In this document: positions 17,162 to 26,377 of the stretch, in pieces
Layout: each line of letters starts with the position of its first letter
Position numbering within the stretch: the stretch's first letter is position 1
From: an uncultured Lachnospiraceae bacterium
GTDB lineage: Bacteria > Bacillota > Clostridia > Lachnospirales > Lachnospiraceae
DNA length: 64,000 nt
Direction of reading: 5' to 3'
Assembly: GCA_910584585.1 (NCBI GenBank)
Contig: CAJUBP010000016.1
Location: 8,141 to 72,140, forward strand
Position numbers and translations under genes: made by a program
The notes under the pieces: generated by a model
Seen by the model: the letters and a program-made list of their open reading frames with translations, nothing else
Database searches by the model: none
What the model was told of the DNA's origin: nothing

Positions 17162-19690
17162 ATGCGTAAAGGTTTGATAAAGACAGTGGTGCTTCTGGCG
17201 GTTTTTGCAATCACAGTGGCAGCCACCGGATTATTCAGCTATAAAAACAGCACAGATATGACTTCGGAGATGGCTCCCGCCACCCTTCCCGTTGTGTATC
17301 TGCAGCAGGGAGACGTCAGAATCAACGGGTTGTACGGCTATTCTTCCGAGATGGACGGAACGGGTACGCGCGACGCCATAACTCCGCTGGAAGAGGATCT
17401 GTCTCTTCCGGTCGTGATTAAAACTTATGAAAATGAAATTGAAGAAGTGGATTATGAAGTGCGCACCATGGATATGGAGCGCCTGATTGAAAATGGAAAA
17501 GAAGAGGAATTTTCACGGAAAAACGGGGAAGTGCATTTTACGCTGCAGTTTCAGAATATCCTGGAAGAAGAGACCGAATATGTGCTGGAACTTACGGTGA
17601 AATATTCCGGAAAACAAGCCTTTTATTATACCAGGATTGCCAGAGAGAACGAATATTACGTGGCGGAATCTTTAGAGTTTGTCAATGGTTTCCATGAGCA
17701 GACCTTTCAAAAAGAGAATTCAGACAGCCTTGCCACTTATTTGGAACCGGATCAGATGGGGGACAATACAACCCTGCAGAAGGTGACTATTCATTCCAGC
17801 CTGCGGCAGGTGAACTGGGCGGATTTCGAGGGGGAGCGCTTAGAGCCGCCGGTGCCTTCCATCAAGGAAATGGGGGATTCCTATAACGCAATTGTGCTTC
17901 AGTATGTGCTGACGTCCACCGGGGACAGCGGTGAAGTGGAATACTATAACGTGGAGGAATATTACCGGGTCCGCTACGATCAGGCCATCGGCCGGATGTA
18001 TCTGTTGAATTATGAGCGCACCATGAATCAGATATTCCGGGGAGAAAACGGAACGGTGGACAAGAACCGGCTGATGCTTGGCATTCGTTCCTCGGATGTG
18101 GAATATTCGGCAAATGAAAAAGGAAATATCATAGCCTTTGTGCAGGAAGGGGAGCTGTGGAGCTATAACAGCGATAATAACCATCTGTCCCAGATATACA
18201 GTTTCCGCAGTCCGGAAGGAATTTCTGAGCGGGAAAACCATTTGGCCCATGAAATACGGATTATGAAAATAGACGAGACGGGAAGCATGGATTTTGTGGT
18301 GTACGGTTATATGAACCGCGGAAATCATGAAGGCCAGACAGGAATCAATGTCTTTCATTATGACAGTGTTGGCAATACCATAGAAGAGACATTGTTTATT
18401 CCCTATGATAAATCCAGCGAGATGCTGAAAGCAGAATGGGGAAAACTGTTTTATGTAAGCGATGGAAATATTTTCTATCTTCTGGCGCAGGATGTCCTGT
18501 ACCGGATTGACTTAGACGCCAGGGAGACCCGGCAGGTGATTGAGGGGCTGAAACCGGGGAGCTTTGCGGTGTCAGAGAATGGAAGATATTTAGCATGGCA
18601 GGAAGGAGAGGATACAGACAGAGCAGAAATATTGAAAATCATGGATCTGGAAGGGGAGGAGACCAGGACAATTCAGGGCAGCAGCGGAGAATATTTAAAG
18701 CCCGTGGGATTTGTGGAAAGTGATTTTGTTTATGGCATAGCAAGGGCAGAGGATGTGGTAACGGACGCTGCGGGAAACACCAGGTTTCCCATGTACCGGG
18801 TAATTATTGTGGACAAGGATTCCCAGGTGGTAAAGGATTATCAGAAAGAGGGATTCTACGTAACCCGGGCATATGTGGAGCGGGATACGATTTTCCTGGA
18901 TCGGGAAATCCGGACCGAGACCGGCAATGTCAGCGTAGAGCAGGACACCATTAAGAATCAGCAGCTGGAGTCCTCCAGAAAAATTGCAGTGGAGACTTCC
19001 CAATCGGAGAAAAAGCAGTGCCAGGTACAGATTGCCTTAGGAGACGGAGCGTCAGAATCCGCAAAGCGGCTGCAGGTAACAGTGCCCAAGGAGATTGCCT
19101 TGACAGAGAAACGAAATGTGAAGCTGGATACAGGGAAAACCCAGGAAAGCTATTACGTTTACAGCGGAGGAAGAATTCTCTTATCCACCACCTCACTGAA
19201 GGAAGCCATTGTCCTGGCAGATCAGAATATGGGGGTTGTGATAGGCCAGGAACAGAAATATATCTGGAGACGGGGAAGGAAAAGCGTTCAGCCCATGATT
19301 GGGGCCGGAGAAGTGGACATTGCAGGAGTCAGTGAAAGTTCCGCTTCCCGCTGTCTGACATATCTTTTGCGGACAGAGGAAATCAACATTGATGTGGACG
19401 ATTTGATTGCCCAGGGGGAAACGCCTAAGCAGATATTGACAGAGGCGTTAAACGGCAGAAAGGTCATTGATCTTACCGGGTGCAGCGTGGAACAGGTTCT
19501 GTATTATATTAATTTGGATACGCCGGTATTTGCCATGGTGAATCAGGAGGCGCTGCTGATTGTGGGATATGACGAACATAACATTCTGCTGTATCAGCCG
19601 GATGTGAATGTGGTGCGGAAAATGGGCCGTCAGGACAGCAATGCCATGTTCGGGGAGGCGGGAAACATATTTCTAGGGTATATTGAATAA
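17162..19690 (+). CDS. Large membrane-anchored extracytoplasmic protein, C39-like end
   Basis: An 842-aa protein of unknown function. Residues 1-30 form an N-terminal signal anchor (KTVVLLAVFAITVAATGLF). The large central part (about 60-640) is beta-rich with repeated short W/Y-containing strands (IIAFVQEGELWSYNSDNN, GRYLAWQEG), suggesting a beta-propeller. The last about 120 residues (RCLTYLL, QVLYYINLDTPVFAMV, LLIVGYDEHNILLYQPD) look like a papain-fold C39 domain. The His normally just before VGYD in C39 proteases is not there, so the domain may bind rather than cleave. The next gene follows after 36 nt and may be co-transcribed. Confidence 0.6.
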   Translation: MRKGLIKTVVLLAVFAITVAATGLFSYKNSTDMTSEMAPATLPVVYLQQGDVRINGLYGYSSEMDGTGTRDAITPLEEDLSLPVVIKTYENEIEEVDYEVRTMDMERLIENGKEEEFSRKNGEVHFTLQFQNILEEETEYVLELTVKYSGKQAFYYTRIARENEYYVAESLEFVNGFHEQTFQKENSDSLATYLEPDQMGDNTTLQKVTIHSSLRQVNWADFEGERLEPPVPSIKEMGDSYNAIVLQYVLTSTGDSGEVEYYNVEEYYRVRYDQAIGRMYLLNYERTMNQIFRGENGTVDKNRLMLGIRSSDVEYSANEKGNIIAFVQEGELWSYNSDNNHLSQIYSFRSPEGISERENHLAHEIRIMKIDETGSMDFVVYGYMNRGNHEGQTGINVFHYDSVGNTIEETLFIPYDKSSEMLKAEWGKLFYVSDGNIFYLLAQDVLYRIDLDARETRQVIEGLKPGSFAVSENGRYLAWQEGEDTDRAEILKIMDLEGEETRTIQGSSGEYLKPVGFVESDFVYGIARAEDVVTDAAGNTRFPMYRVIIVDKDSQVVKDYQKEGFYVTRAYVERDTIFLDREIRTETGNVSVEQDTIKNQQLESSRKIAVETSQSEKKQCQVQIALGDGASESAKRLQVTVPKEIALTEKRNVKLDTGKTQESYYVYSGGRILLSTTSLKEAIVLADQNMGVVIGQEQKYIWRRGRKSVQPMIGAGEVDIAGVSESSASRCLTYLLRTEEINIDVDDLIAQGETPKQILTEALNGRKVIDLTGCSVEQVLYYINLDTPVFAMVNQEALLIVGYDEHNILLYQPDVNVVRKMGRQDSNAMFGEAGNIFLGYIE

Positions 19691-19726
19691 AAAATATAGG
19701 AATAGCAGTGAAAAAGGAGGAGCATT

Positions 19727-20080
19727 ATGCATAGTGAAGATATTAAAGCGCAATTAATCAGGCAGTTTCCGGCAGAGGTAGTGGAGCAGAAAGGCTCCAT
19801 GAATCAGATGTATTATTCCTGCCCCACCTGCGGCAGGACGGTGTCTATGGGGATGGATAAATGTATGGGCTGCAGCCAGATTCTGAGCTGGAAAAATATT
19901 AACCAGAAAGAGTCGCCGGATGGAAAGAGGAAAGCAATTCTGGAATTTGAAGTGCTGGGGGAATTTACCGTAGGGGACTGCAGGAGGTGCCCCATTTCCT
20001 ACATAGCTTCTAACGGAGCTGAGAGCACTTATGAATGTCCGTTGAAAATGCGGGGTTCCTGCAAGATTAAGCTGGTGTAG
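19727..20080 (+). CDS. Small cysteine-rich (zinc-ribbon-like) protein
   Basis: A 117-aa soluble protein of unknown function. It has paired cysteines, CPTCG (about 24-28) and CMGC (about 45-48), as in a treble-clef or ribbon zinc site, and a second group, CRRCP and two later single Cys (about 85-112). A beta-rich segment (ILEFEVLGEFTVGDC) joins the groups. Start: AAGGAGGAGC lies before the ATG. It sits 36 nt behind the large membrane protein gene. A zinc or iron-sulphur site is likely; nothing else can be said. Confidence 0.6.
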   Translation: MHSEDIKAQLIRQFPAEVVEQKGSMNQMYYSCPTCGRTVSMGMDKCMGCSQILSWKNINQKESPDGKRKAILEFEVLGEFTVGDCRRCPISYIASNGAESTYECPLKMRGSCKIKLV

Positions 20081-20084
20081 GTTT

Positions 20085-20294
20085 ACGGCGGACAGCGAAT
20101 CTGCGCTTCTGATGGATTGGCAAACAAGAGAGAAAGCGTGAGGGGAAATTGCCTGTGGCGAACAGCGGATCTACGCTGCTGATGGATTGGCAAACAAGAG
20201 AGGAAGCATGAAAGGAGATTGCTTATGGCGGACAGCGGATGTGCGCTGCTGACGGATTGGCAAACAAGAGAGGAAGCATGAAAGGAGATTGCTT
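20085..20294 (+). repeat. Three tandem 70-bp copies of the MATE gene start region
   Basis: The 214-bp gap before the MATE gene is made of three 70-bp units (20085, 20155, 20225); the start of the MATE coding region at 20295 is the fourth. Each unit repeats the first codons, then a 'GGCAAACAAGAGAG' segment, a TGA, and a Shine-Dalgarno. Units 2 and 3 begin with GTG and ATG and encode 18-codon ORFs (20155-20211, MANSGSTLLMDWQTREEA; 20225-20281, MADSGCALLTDWQTREEA) that share their start with the MATE protein (MANSESTLLTEG). In unit 1 the start codon is ACG, so it is dead. Confidence 0.9.
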
Positions 20295-21641
20295 ATGGCA
20301 AACAGCGAATCAACGCTGCTGACAGAGGGAAGTATCTGGAAGAAAATTATCGCCTTTGCCGTGCCTATTTTTCTGGGCAATTTATTTCAGCAGCTATATA
20401 ATACTGCAGATTCCCTGATTGTGGGAAATTTCGTGGGCAGCGACGCCCTGGCGGCGGTCAGCTCTTCCGGTAATCTGATTTTTCTGATGGTGGGATTTTT
20501 CAGCGGGATCGCCATGGGCGCAGGAGTGGTGATTGCGCGTTATTACGGAGCCAGAAGCTCCGATGAGGTTTCCCGGGCCGTGCATACCCTTGTGGCCTTA
20601 GGCATTGGGGCGGGAGTGATTCTGACCCTGGCAGGGGTTATGATAACCCCGCAGATCTTGCGATGGATGGGAACGCCGGATACGGTGTTCCCTAATTCTG
20701 TCCTGTATTTCAGGATTTATTTTGCAGGTTCCCTGGGATTTGTCATGTACAATGTGTTTGTGGGAATCCTGCAGTCGGTGGGAGACAGCAGGCACCCGCT
20801 GATCTATCTGATTATTTCTTCCGTGACCAATGTGATTCTGGACCTGCTGTTTATCGCCGTGATGGGAATGGGAGTGGGGGCCGCGGCCCTTGCAACCACG
20901 ATTTCCCAGTTTGTCAGCGCATTGCTGTGCCTGGCGCGGCTGATGCGGACAAAAGAAGAATACAGGGTTGAATGGAAGAAAATCCGGTTTGACAAAAGTA
21001 TGACGCGCCAGATTATTTCCAACGGTCTTCCGGCAGGGGTGCAGAACTCCATTATTGCGCTGGCAAATGTGGTGGTTCAGTCCAATATCAATGCCTTTGG
21101 AATGACGGCTGTAGCGGGCTGCGGGGCATATTCCAAGATCGAAGGGTTTGGATTTCTGCCCATCACCTGTTTTACCCTTGCCATGACCACCTTTATCGGG
21201 CAGAACCTGGGGGCAAAAGAATACGGGCGTGTCAAAAAGGGAGCAAGATTTGGAATTATCTGTTCTGTCATTACAGCGGAATTGGTGGGAATCTTTATTT
21301 ATATGTTTATCCCCTCTCTGGTCCGCGGCTTTGACACGAATCCGGAAGTGGTGATGTACGGAACCGCCCAGGCAAGAACGGTGACGCTGTTTTATTTTCT
21401 GCTGGCGTTTTCCCACTGTCTGGCAGGAATCTTCCGGGGAGCCGGGAAAGCCATGGTGCCCATGGTGGTTATGCTGGTGTGCTGGTGCGTGATCCGGATC
21501 AGCTATATTACAGTGGCAGTGAAAATTGTGCCGGTGATCCGCACGGTATTTTGGGCATATCCCCTTACCTGGAGTCTCAGTTCCATTATTTTTTTAATTT
21601 ATTATTTAAAGGCGGACTGGATGCATGGATTTGAACGGTAG
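20295..21641 (+). CDS. MATE family efflux transporter
   Basis: A 448-aa inner-membrane protein with twelve hydrophobic segments and typical MATE sequences (IFLGNLFQQLYNTADSLIVGNFVGSDALAAV at the first helix, GRVKKGARFG after helix 8). It is an H+- or Na+-coupled exporter of cationic drugs or toxic metabolites. Start: the ATG at 20295 is 7 nt after AAAGGAG; the frame extends to a TTG at 20289, which lacks its own site. The leader holds two upstream mini-ORFs made by tandem duplication (20155, 20225), each with a comparable ribosome site. Ribosomes that translate them may reinitiate on, or compete with, the real start. Confidence 0.92.
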   Translation: MANSESTLLTEGSIWKKIIAFAVPIFLGNLFQQLYNTADSLIVGNFVGSDALAAVSSSGNLIFLMVGFFSGIAMGAGVVIARYYGARSSDEVSRAVHTLVALGIGAGVILTLAGVMITPQILRWMGTPDTVFPNSVLYFRIYFAGSLGFVMYNVFVGILQSVGDSRHPLIYLIISSVTNVILDLLFIAVMGMGVGAAALATTISQFVSALLCLARLMRTKEEYRVEWKKIRFDKSMTRQIISNGLPAGVQNSIIALANVVVQSNINAFGMTAVAGCGAYSKIEGFGFLPITCFTLAMTTFIGQNLGAKEYGRVKKGARFGIICSVITAELVGIFIYMFIPSLVRGFDTNPEVVMYGTAQARTVTLFYFLLAFSHCLAGIFRGAGKAMVPMVVMLVCWCVIRISYITVAVKIVPVIRTVFWAYPLTWSLSSIIFLIYYLKADWMHGFER

Positions 21642-21656
21642 AAGCTCATTTTTTTT

Positions 21657-21685
21657 TGACTTTCCGGCTTTTCTATGGTAGTCTT
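21657..21685 (+). promoter_or_regulatory. Possible metG promoter
   Basis: TTGACT (21657-21662), 17-bp spacer and TAGTCT (21680-21685). The -35 is close to consensus and the -10 is weak. AAGGAGG follows, before the metG start. No T-box sequence is present. Confidence 0.5.
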
Positions 21686-21707
21686 TGTTAATAAGGAGGC
21701 ATAGAAT

Positions 21708-23672
21708 ATGTGTACAAAATGCAAGAAACGTAAATTTTATATGACAACGGCAATTGCCTATACCTCAGGAAAACCCCATATCGGAAACACCTATGAGATT
21801 GTATTGGCGGACAGCATTGCCCGGTTTAAACGTCAGCAGGGATATGATGTCTATTTTCAGACCGGAACGGATGAGCATGGACAGAAGATTCAGATTAAGG
21901 CGGAAGAAGCAGGCGTCAGCCCGAAAGAATATGTGGACAAGGTTGCCGGCTCAGTGAAGGATATCTGGGATTTGATGAATTCCTCTTATGACAGTTTTGT
22001 CCGGACTACAGATAAAGATCACGAAGAACAGGTGGCAAAAATATTCAAGAAATTATACGATCAGGGGGATATTTATAAAGGGGCCTATGAGGGGCTGTAC
22101 TGTACTCCCTGTGAGTCTTTCTGGACAGAATCCCAGTTAGTGGACGGCAAATGCCCGGATTGCGGGGGAGAGGTCCAGCCGGCCAAGGAAGAGGCTTATT
22201 TCTTTAAAATGAGCAAATACGCGGATCGGCTGATTGAGCATATCAATACTCATCCGGAATTTATCCAGCCGGTATCCCGCAAGAATGAGATGATGAACAA
22301 TTTCCTGCTGCCGGGGCTCCAGGATCTGTGTGTGTCCCGGACTTCATTCAGTTGGGGAGTGCCTGTGAGCTTTGATCCGAAACATGTGATTTATGTGTGG
22401 CTGGACGCCCTCAGCAACTATATTACCAAGATTGGATATGACGCGGAGGGGAATTCCAGTGAATTATTCCAAAAGAACTGGCCGGCAGAGCTGCATTTGA
22501 TAGGAAAAGACATTATCCGCTTCCATACCATTTACTGGCCGATCTTTCTGATGGCTCTGGATCTGCCTTTGCCGAAACAGATTTTTGGACATCCCTGGCT
22601 TCTGCAGGGAGACGGCAAGATGAGCAAATCCAAGGGAAATGTGCTGTACGCAGATGATATGACGAAAGTCTTCGGCGTAGACGCCATACGGTATTTTCTT
22701 CTTCATGAAATGCCCTTTGACAATGACGGGGTCATTTCCTGGGAGCTGGTGACAGAGCGGCGCAATTCTGATCTGGCCAATACCCTTGGAAATCTGGTGA
22801 ACCGTACCATTTCCATGAGCAATAAATATTTTGAAGGCGTGGTGACCAACGAGAATGTGGCGGAGGATGTGGACGACGACTTAAAGCGCGTGGTGACAGG
22901 CACAGTCAAAACAGTATCCGCCAAAATGGAAGAGCTTCGGGTGGCCGACGCCCTGACAGAAATCTTCAGCCTGTTTAAACGATGCAATAAATATATTGAC
23001 GAGACAACTCCCTGGATTCTGGCCAAAGAAGAGGCGTCCAAGCCCCGTCTGGCAACGGTTTTGTATAATCTGGTGGAAAGCATTGCCATAGGCGCCAGCC
23101 TGCTAAAGAGCTTTATGCCGGAAACTTCAGAGAAGATATTGTCTCAGTTAAACGCTTTTGAGGTTCCTTTTGATGAACTGGACAGTTTCGGCCATTACGG
23201 AAGCGGAACCAAGGTAACTGCTCAGCCGGAAATTCTGTTTGAGCGGATGAAGTTAGAGGATGTCTTTGCAAAAGTAGAAGCACTGTATCCTGAGCAGGAG
23301 GAAGAGAAGAAGCCGGAAGAGCCGGGCATTGATCTGGAGCCCAAAGCAGAAATCGAATATGATGATTTTATGAAAATGCAGTTTCAGGTAGGCGAAATCA
23401 TCGCCTGCGAAGCAGTTGCCAAATCCAAGAAACTTCTCTGCTCTCAGGTGCGGATTGGAAGTCAGATCAAGCAGATTGTGTCTGGTATCCGGAAATATTA
23501 CGCGCCGGAAGAAATGGTGGGCAAAAAAGTGATGGTATTGGTAAATCTGAAACCTGCAAAACTGGCAGGAGTATTGTCAGAAGGAATGCTTCTGTGCGCG
23601 GAGAATGAAAACGGCGATCTGGCCTTGGTAGTGCCGGAAAAAAATATGCCTTCCGGAGCAGAGATCTGCTGA
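21708..23672 (+). CDS. metG: Methionyl-tRNA synthetase with C-terminal tRNA-binding domain
   Basis: A 654-aa class I aminoacyl-tRNA synthetase that charges tRNA-Met with methionine. It has the HIGH-type motif HIGN (24-27), zinc-knuckle cysteines (CTPCESFW, CPDCGG, about 128-148), the KMSKS loop (DGKMSKSKGN, about residue 305), an anticodon-binding helical domain, and a C-terminal EMAP/Trbp111-type domain (from about 552: DFMKMQFQVGEI, LKPAKLAGVLSEGMLLCAE). Its length is usual for Firmicutes. Start: AAGGAGG 9 nt before the ATG. The N-terminus (MCTKCKKRK) is a short basic Cys-rich extension before the usual MTTAIAYTSGKPH start, and the in-frame ATG at 21741 could be an alternative. Confidence 0.97.
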   Translation: MCTKCKKRKFYMTTAIAYTSGKPHIGNTYEIVLADSIARFKRQQGYDVYFQTGTDEHGQKIQIKAEEAGVSPKEYVDKVAGSVKDIWDLMNSSYDSFVRTTDKDHEEQVAKIFKKLYDQGDIYKGAYEGLYCTPCESFWTESQLVDGKCPDCGGEVQPAKEEAYFFKMSKYADRLIEHINTHPEFIQPVSRKNEMMNNFLLPGLQDLCVSRTSFSWGVPVSFDPKHVIYVWLDALSNYITKIGYDAEGNSSELFQKNWPAELHLIGKDIIRFHTIYWPIFLMALDLPLPKQIFGHPWLLQGDGKMSKSKGNVLYADDMTKVFGVDAIRYFLLHEMPFDNDGVISWELVTERRNSDLANTLGNLVNRTISMSNKYFEGVVTNENVAEDVDDDLKRVVTGTVKTVSAKMEELRVADALTEIFSLFKRCNKYIDETTPWILAKEEASKPRLATVLYNLVESIAIGASLLKSFMPETSEKILSQLNAFEVPFDELDSFGHYGSGTKVTAQPEILFERMKLEDVFAKVEALYPEQEEEKKPEEPGIDLEPKAEIEYDDFMKMQFQVGEIIACEAVAKSKKLLCSQVRIGSQIKQIVSGIRKYYAPEEMVGKKVMVLVNLKPAKLAGVLSEGMLLCAENENGDLALVVPEKNMPSGAEIC

Positions 23673-23697
23673 TGCAGTAAGTTTCTGCGGCGATTTC

Positions 23698-23745
23698 AGA
23701 GTGTGTCTTAAAATTGCTTACCGCAAGACGCCGTCCCGGTTTGTG
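23698..23745 (+). repeat. Dispersed element (AGAGYGTGTCTTAAAATT), plus orientation
   Basis: AGAGTGTGTCTTAAAATT followed by a CCGCAAG-ACGCCG-TCCC stretch is clearly related to 60138-60186 read on the other strand. The copy lies in the 115-bp gap between metG and the GGDEF gene. It has no coding potential. Confidence 0.6.
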
Positions 23746-23787
23746 GGAATGGACATGCTCCAGGCAGAATAAAAGTGGAGGAAAAGA

Positions 23788-25419
23788 ATGGATTTTACAG
23801 GTTATGGCGGAGAGATCCAAAGACTGGTAAAAGAAATTGAAGAGTGCCGTTACAGGAGAAACGGGACGTATATGGAAGACTGCAGAAGGCTCATCAAGAT
23901 AGGAAAAGAGAGAGAAGATTCCTATCTTCTGGGCTTTGCCTGTTATTATCTGGCAGAAGGGTATTTCTGTTTCAACGATCATCAGAACATGATCAACAGC
24001 TTAACCGAGGCTATTGTGAATCAGAGGGAGGCATCCCAGTGGAGACTGTTGGTGCGCTCCCATAATGACATGGGCATTGACGCTGTAAGCAGGGGGAATG
24101 CGACAGTGGCGCTGGATCAATATATTACGGCCCTTTCTTATGGGAAAAAATATGATTATCCCTATGAAACAGCCATTGTCAACAGCAATGTGGGCAGGCT
24201 GTATATGTCTTTTGGGGAATATGAGTCGGCTGTCCATTATTTGAAAAAGGCGTCACAGACTTTCTGGGATTACAGAGATGATTTTTTTGGAAAAATCAAT
24301 CTGGCCACTGCCTATGCTTCCCTGGGAAGGTGCAGCCTCTGCCGGAATAATCTGAAAGAGGCTATGGAATATGAAGAAAAGATCTACCAGGCGGGAACCG
24401 GGAGAGAAGCGGAGTTCGATTACTTTATGACCCGGGGACTGTTTGCCAGGATACGCCATGAACAGGGGCGGTGGCAGGAGAGAGATCAATATATAGAAAA
24501 TATTGCCCAAAATCTGAAAGGATTTCAGACGCTGTTAGACAGCCAGGAAGATGTGTTTGATTTTCTGGATTTTCTTCTGGAAATCGGGAAATATCAGGAA
24601 CTTGAAAAAATATTTCCAAAACTGGAGCTCATGGCGGAGGAATCCGGGATTACGAATCTGAAAATTGAACTTCTCCGCCGTCAGGCAGAATATTACCGCG
24701 CTGTGCAGGATCGGGAAAACTATCTGGAAATATGCGCCAGGCTTTATGAGGAGCAGGAGATCCTGAAGGAAGAAGGAGTCAGTGTTTTCCATCGTGCCAC
24801 AGAGCTTCGGTTCAGTCTGGAACGGGCCAGGAAAAAAGAAAAAGAACTGCTGAGAGAGAAGCAGATTCTGAAAGAGCGTTCCGAAAAGGACGAGTTAACA
24901 GGGTTGGCCAACCGCTATAAGCTGAATGATTATGCAGGAAAGATTCTTGACAGAGCCAGAGAAAGACATGATTTGCTGTCTATAGAGATTTTTGATGTGG
25001 ATTATTTTAAACAATATAATGATACCTATGGGCATCAGGCAGGGGATGGCTGCCTGAAAGAGATAGGAAACATATTGGATGAACTGATGCAGCGGGACAA
25101 AGATATTTTCTGTGCTAGGTACGGCGGAGATGAGTTTATTGTCATTTATTATGGAAAGAGCGACGAGGAGATTTTGAAGCTGGCAAAAGAGCTTCGTCAG
25201 CGGGTTTTGGATCTGCAGCTGGAGAATAAAGAGTCTCAGGAGTCAGAGTATGTGACAATCTCTCAGGGAATCCGCAGCAGCATTCCCAGGCATCAGCACC
25301 GTATGTGGGATTATCTCTCCGGGGCGGATCAAGCGCTGTACCGCGTAAAAAAGAAAAAGAAAAACAGTATTTGCCTAATACATAAAAATGAAGATAGTGC
25401 AGAAAGTGTGATCGTATGA
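23788..25419 (+). CDS. TPR-GGDEF diguanylate cyclase
   Basis: A 543-aa cytoplasmic protein. Residues 1-330 are helical repeats of TPR type (for example ACYYLAEGYFCFNDHQ, NVGRLYMSFGEYESAVHYLKKA), a coiled segment follows (335-365), and the GGDEF domain (about 366-535) carries the intact active site GGDEF (446-450) and the metal/substrate segment DVDYFKQYNDTYGHQAGD. It should make cyclic di-GMP from two GTP. The product inhibition site is not canonical: an RDKD lies one residue off the usual spacing. There is no membrane segment, so the signal is probably a protein or peptide bound by the TPRs. It overlaps tatD by 4 nt. Confidence 0.9.
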   Translation: MDFTGYGGEIQRLVKEIEECRYRRNGTYMEDCRRLIKIGKEREDSYLLGFACYYLAEGYFCFNDHQNMINSLTEAIVNQREASQWRLLVRSHNDMGIDAVSRGNATVALDQYITALSYGKKYDYPYETAIVNSNVGRLYMSFGEYESAVHYLKKASQTFWDYRDDFFGKINLATAYASLGRCSLCRNNLKEAMEYEEKIYQAGTGREAEFDYFMTRGLFARIRHEQGRWQERDQYIENIAQNLKGFQTLLDSQEDVFDFLDFLLEIGKYQELEKIFPKLELMAEESGITNLKIELLRRQAEYYRAVQDRENYLEICARLYEEQEILKEEGVSVFHRATELRFSLERARKKEKELLREKQILKERSEKDELTGLANRYKLNDYAGKILDRARERHDLLSIEIFDVDYFKQYNDTYGHQAGDGCLKEIGNILDELMQRDKDIFCARYGGDEFIVIYYGKSDEEILKLAKELRQRVLDLQLENKESQESEYVTISQGIRSSIPRHQHRMWDYLSGADQALYRVKKKKKNSICLIHKNEDSAESVIV

Positions 25420-26192
25420 TTTTTGAAAGCCATGCCCATTATGACGACAGAAGGTTTGACAGCGACAGGGATAAACTGCTGTCTTCCATGCAGGAGCAGG
25501 GAATAGAAACCATTATAAATGTGGGTTCCGATTTAAGAGGAGCGCAGGAAACCGTTGCTTTGACAGAAAAATATGATTTTATTTATGGGGCCGTAGGGAT
25601 TCATCCCAGCGATATCGGCGATTTGAATGAGGAAGTCTATACATGGATGCAGGAAACGAGCAGGCGGCCGAAAATAGCTGCCATAGGGGAGATCGGCCTG
25701 GATTATTACTGGGATAAAGACGAAGAGGTAAAGCGCAGTCAGCGTTACTGGTTCTGCAGGCAGATGGAGCTTGCCCGGGAAGAGGGTCTTCCGGTCATTA
25801 TTCATTCCAGGGACGCGGCGGAGGACACGCTGAAGCTGGTGCAGGGCATTCATGGAGAAGAGATTCCAGGCGTGATCCATTGTTTTTCATATTCCCTGGA
25901 AATGGCGAAAGAATATATCAGAATGGGATATTATATCGGCATCGGCGGCGTGGTAACCTTTAAAAAAGCCAAAAAATTAAAAGAGGTGGCTGCGCAGATT
26001 CCGCTGGAGCACATTCTGTTAGAGACAGACTGTCCTTATCTGGCGCCGGAACCGGAACGGGGCAAACGGAATTCTTCCCTGAATCTGCCCTATGTGGTTC
26101 AGGAGATCGCCGAACTCAGAGGAATTTCCCGGGAAGAGGTGGAGGAAGTTACTCGAGAGAACGCCAGAAGGCTTTTTTGGAAAGTAAAATAA
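25416..26192 (+). CDS. tatD: TatD-family metal-dependent hydrolase (DNase)
   Basis: A 258-aa cytoplasmic amidohydrolase-fold protein. Metal ligands are visible: HAHYDD near the N-terminus (the usual HxHxD with HAHYD), GEIGLDYYW, VIIHSRDA, VIHCFSYS and LLETDCPYLAPEP. TatD enzymes have 3'-5' exonuclease and deaminase-like activity linked to DNA repair or RNA quality control. The length is normal. The start ATG overlaps the GGDEF gene's stop (GTATGA), so it is translationally coupled to it, an unusual pairing with no obvious functional link. Often tatD instead follows metG, and metG is indeed two genes upstream. Confidence 0.93.
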   Translation: MIFESHAHYDDRRFDSDRDKLLSSMQEQGIETIINVGSDLRGAQETVALTEKYDFIYGAVGIHPSDIGDLNEEVYTWMQETSRRPKIAAIGEIGLDYYWDKDEEVKRSQRYWFCRQMELAREEGLPVIIHSRDAAEDTLKLVQGIHGEEIPGVIHCFSYSLEMAKEYIRMGYYIGIGGVVTFKKAKKLKEVAAQIPLEHILLETDCPYLAPEPERGKRNSSLNLPYVVQEIAELRGISREEVEEVTRENARRLFWKVK

Positions 26193-26210
26193 GAATCTGT
26201 TAAAAAACAC

Positions 26211-26268
26211 TTGACAGACCTGTGTATATACTGTATATATTAATATATACAGTATATACACAGGTCTG
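26211..26268 (+). promoter_or_regulatory. Promoter with a perfect 54-bp palindromic operator
   Basis: TTGACA (26211-26216), a 17-bp spacer and TATATA (26234-26239) form a good SigA promoter. Bases 26215-26268 are a perfect 54-bp palindrome (27-bp arms, no loop) centred on TTAA. Each arm contains TGTGTATATACTGTATATA, resembling YtrA-type GntR operators. The operator overlaps both promoter boxes, so binding should block RNA polymerase. The GntR gene at 28194 in this operon is the obvious ligand. In RNA the sequence would form a very stable hairpin. Confidence 0.85.
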
Positions 26269-26377
26269 TTTTGCTTAAAAGAAAGGAATTCCGGAAGGAC
26301 AGGTGGACACAGAGGCAATGGAAAAAGATAAAAACCGAAGATATGGGATTGGCCGGAGAAAGGGCAGGTGAATATAG

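Noticed and set aside
21641..21707. T-box leader before metG
   Set aside because: Only about 65 bp lie between the MATE stop and metG; no specifier-loop or AGGGUGG antiterminator sequence is present.
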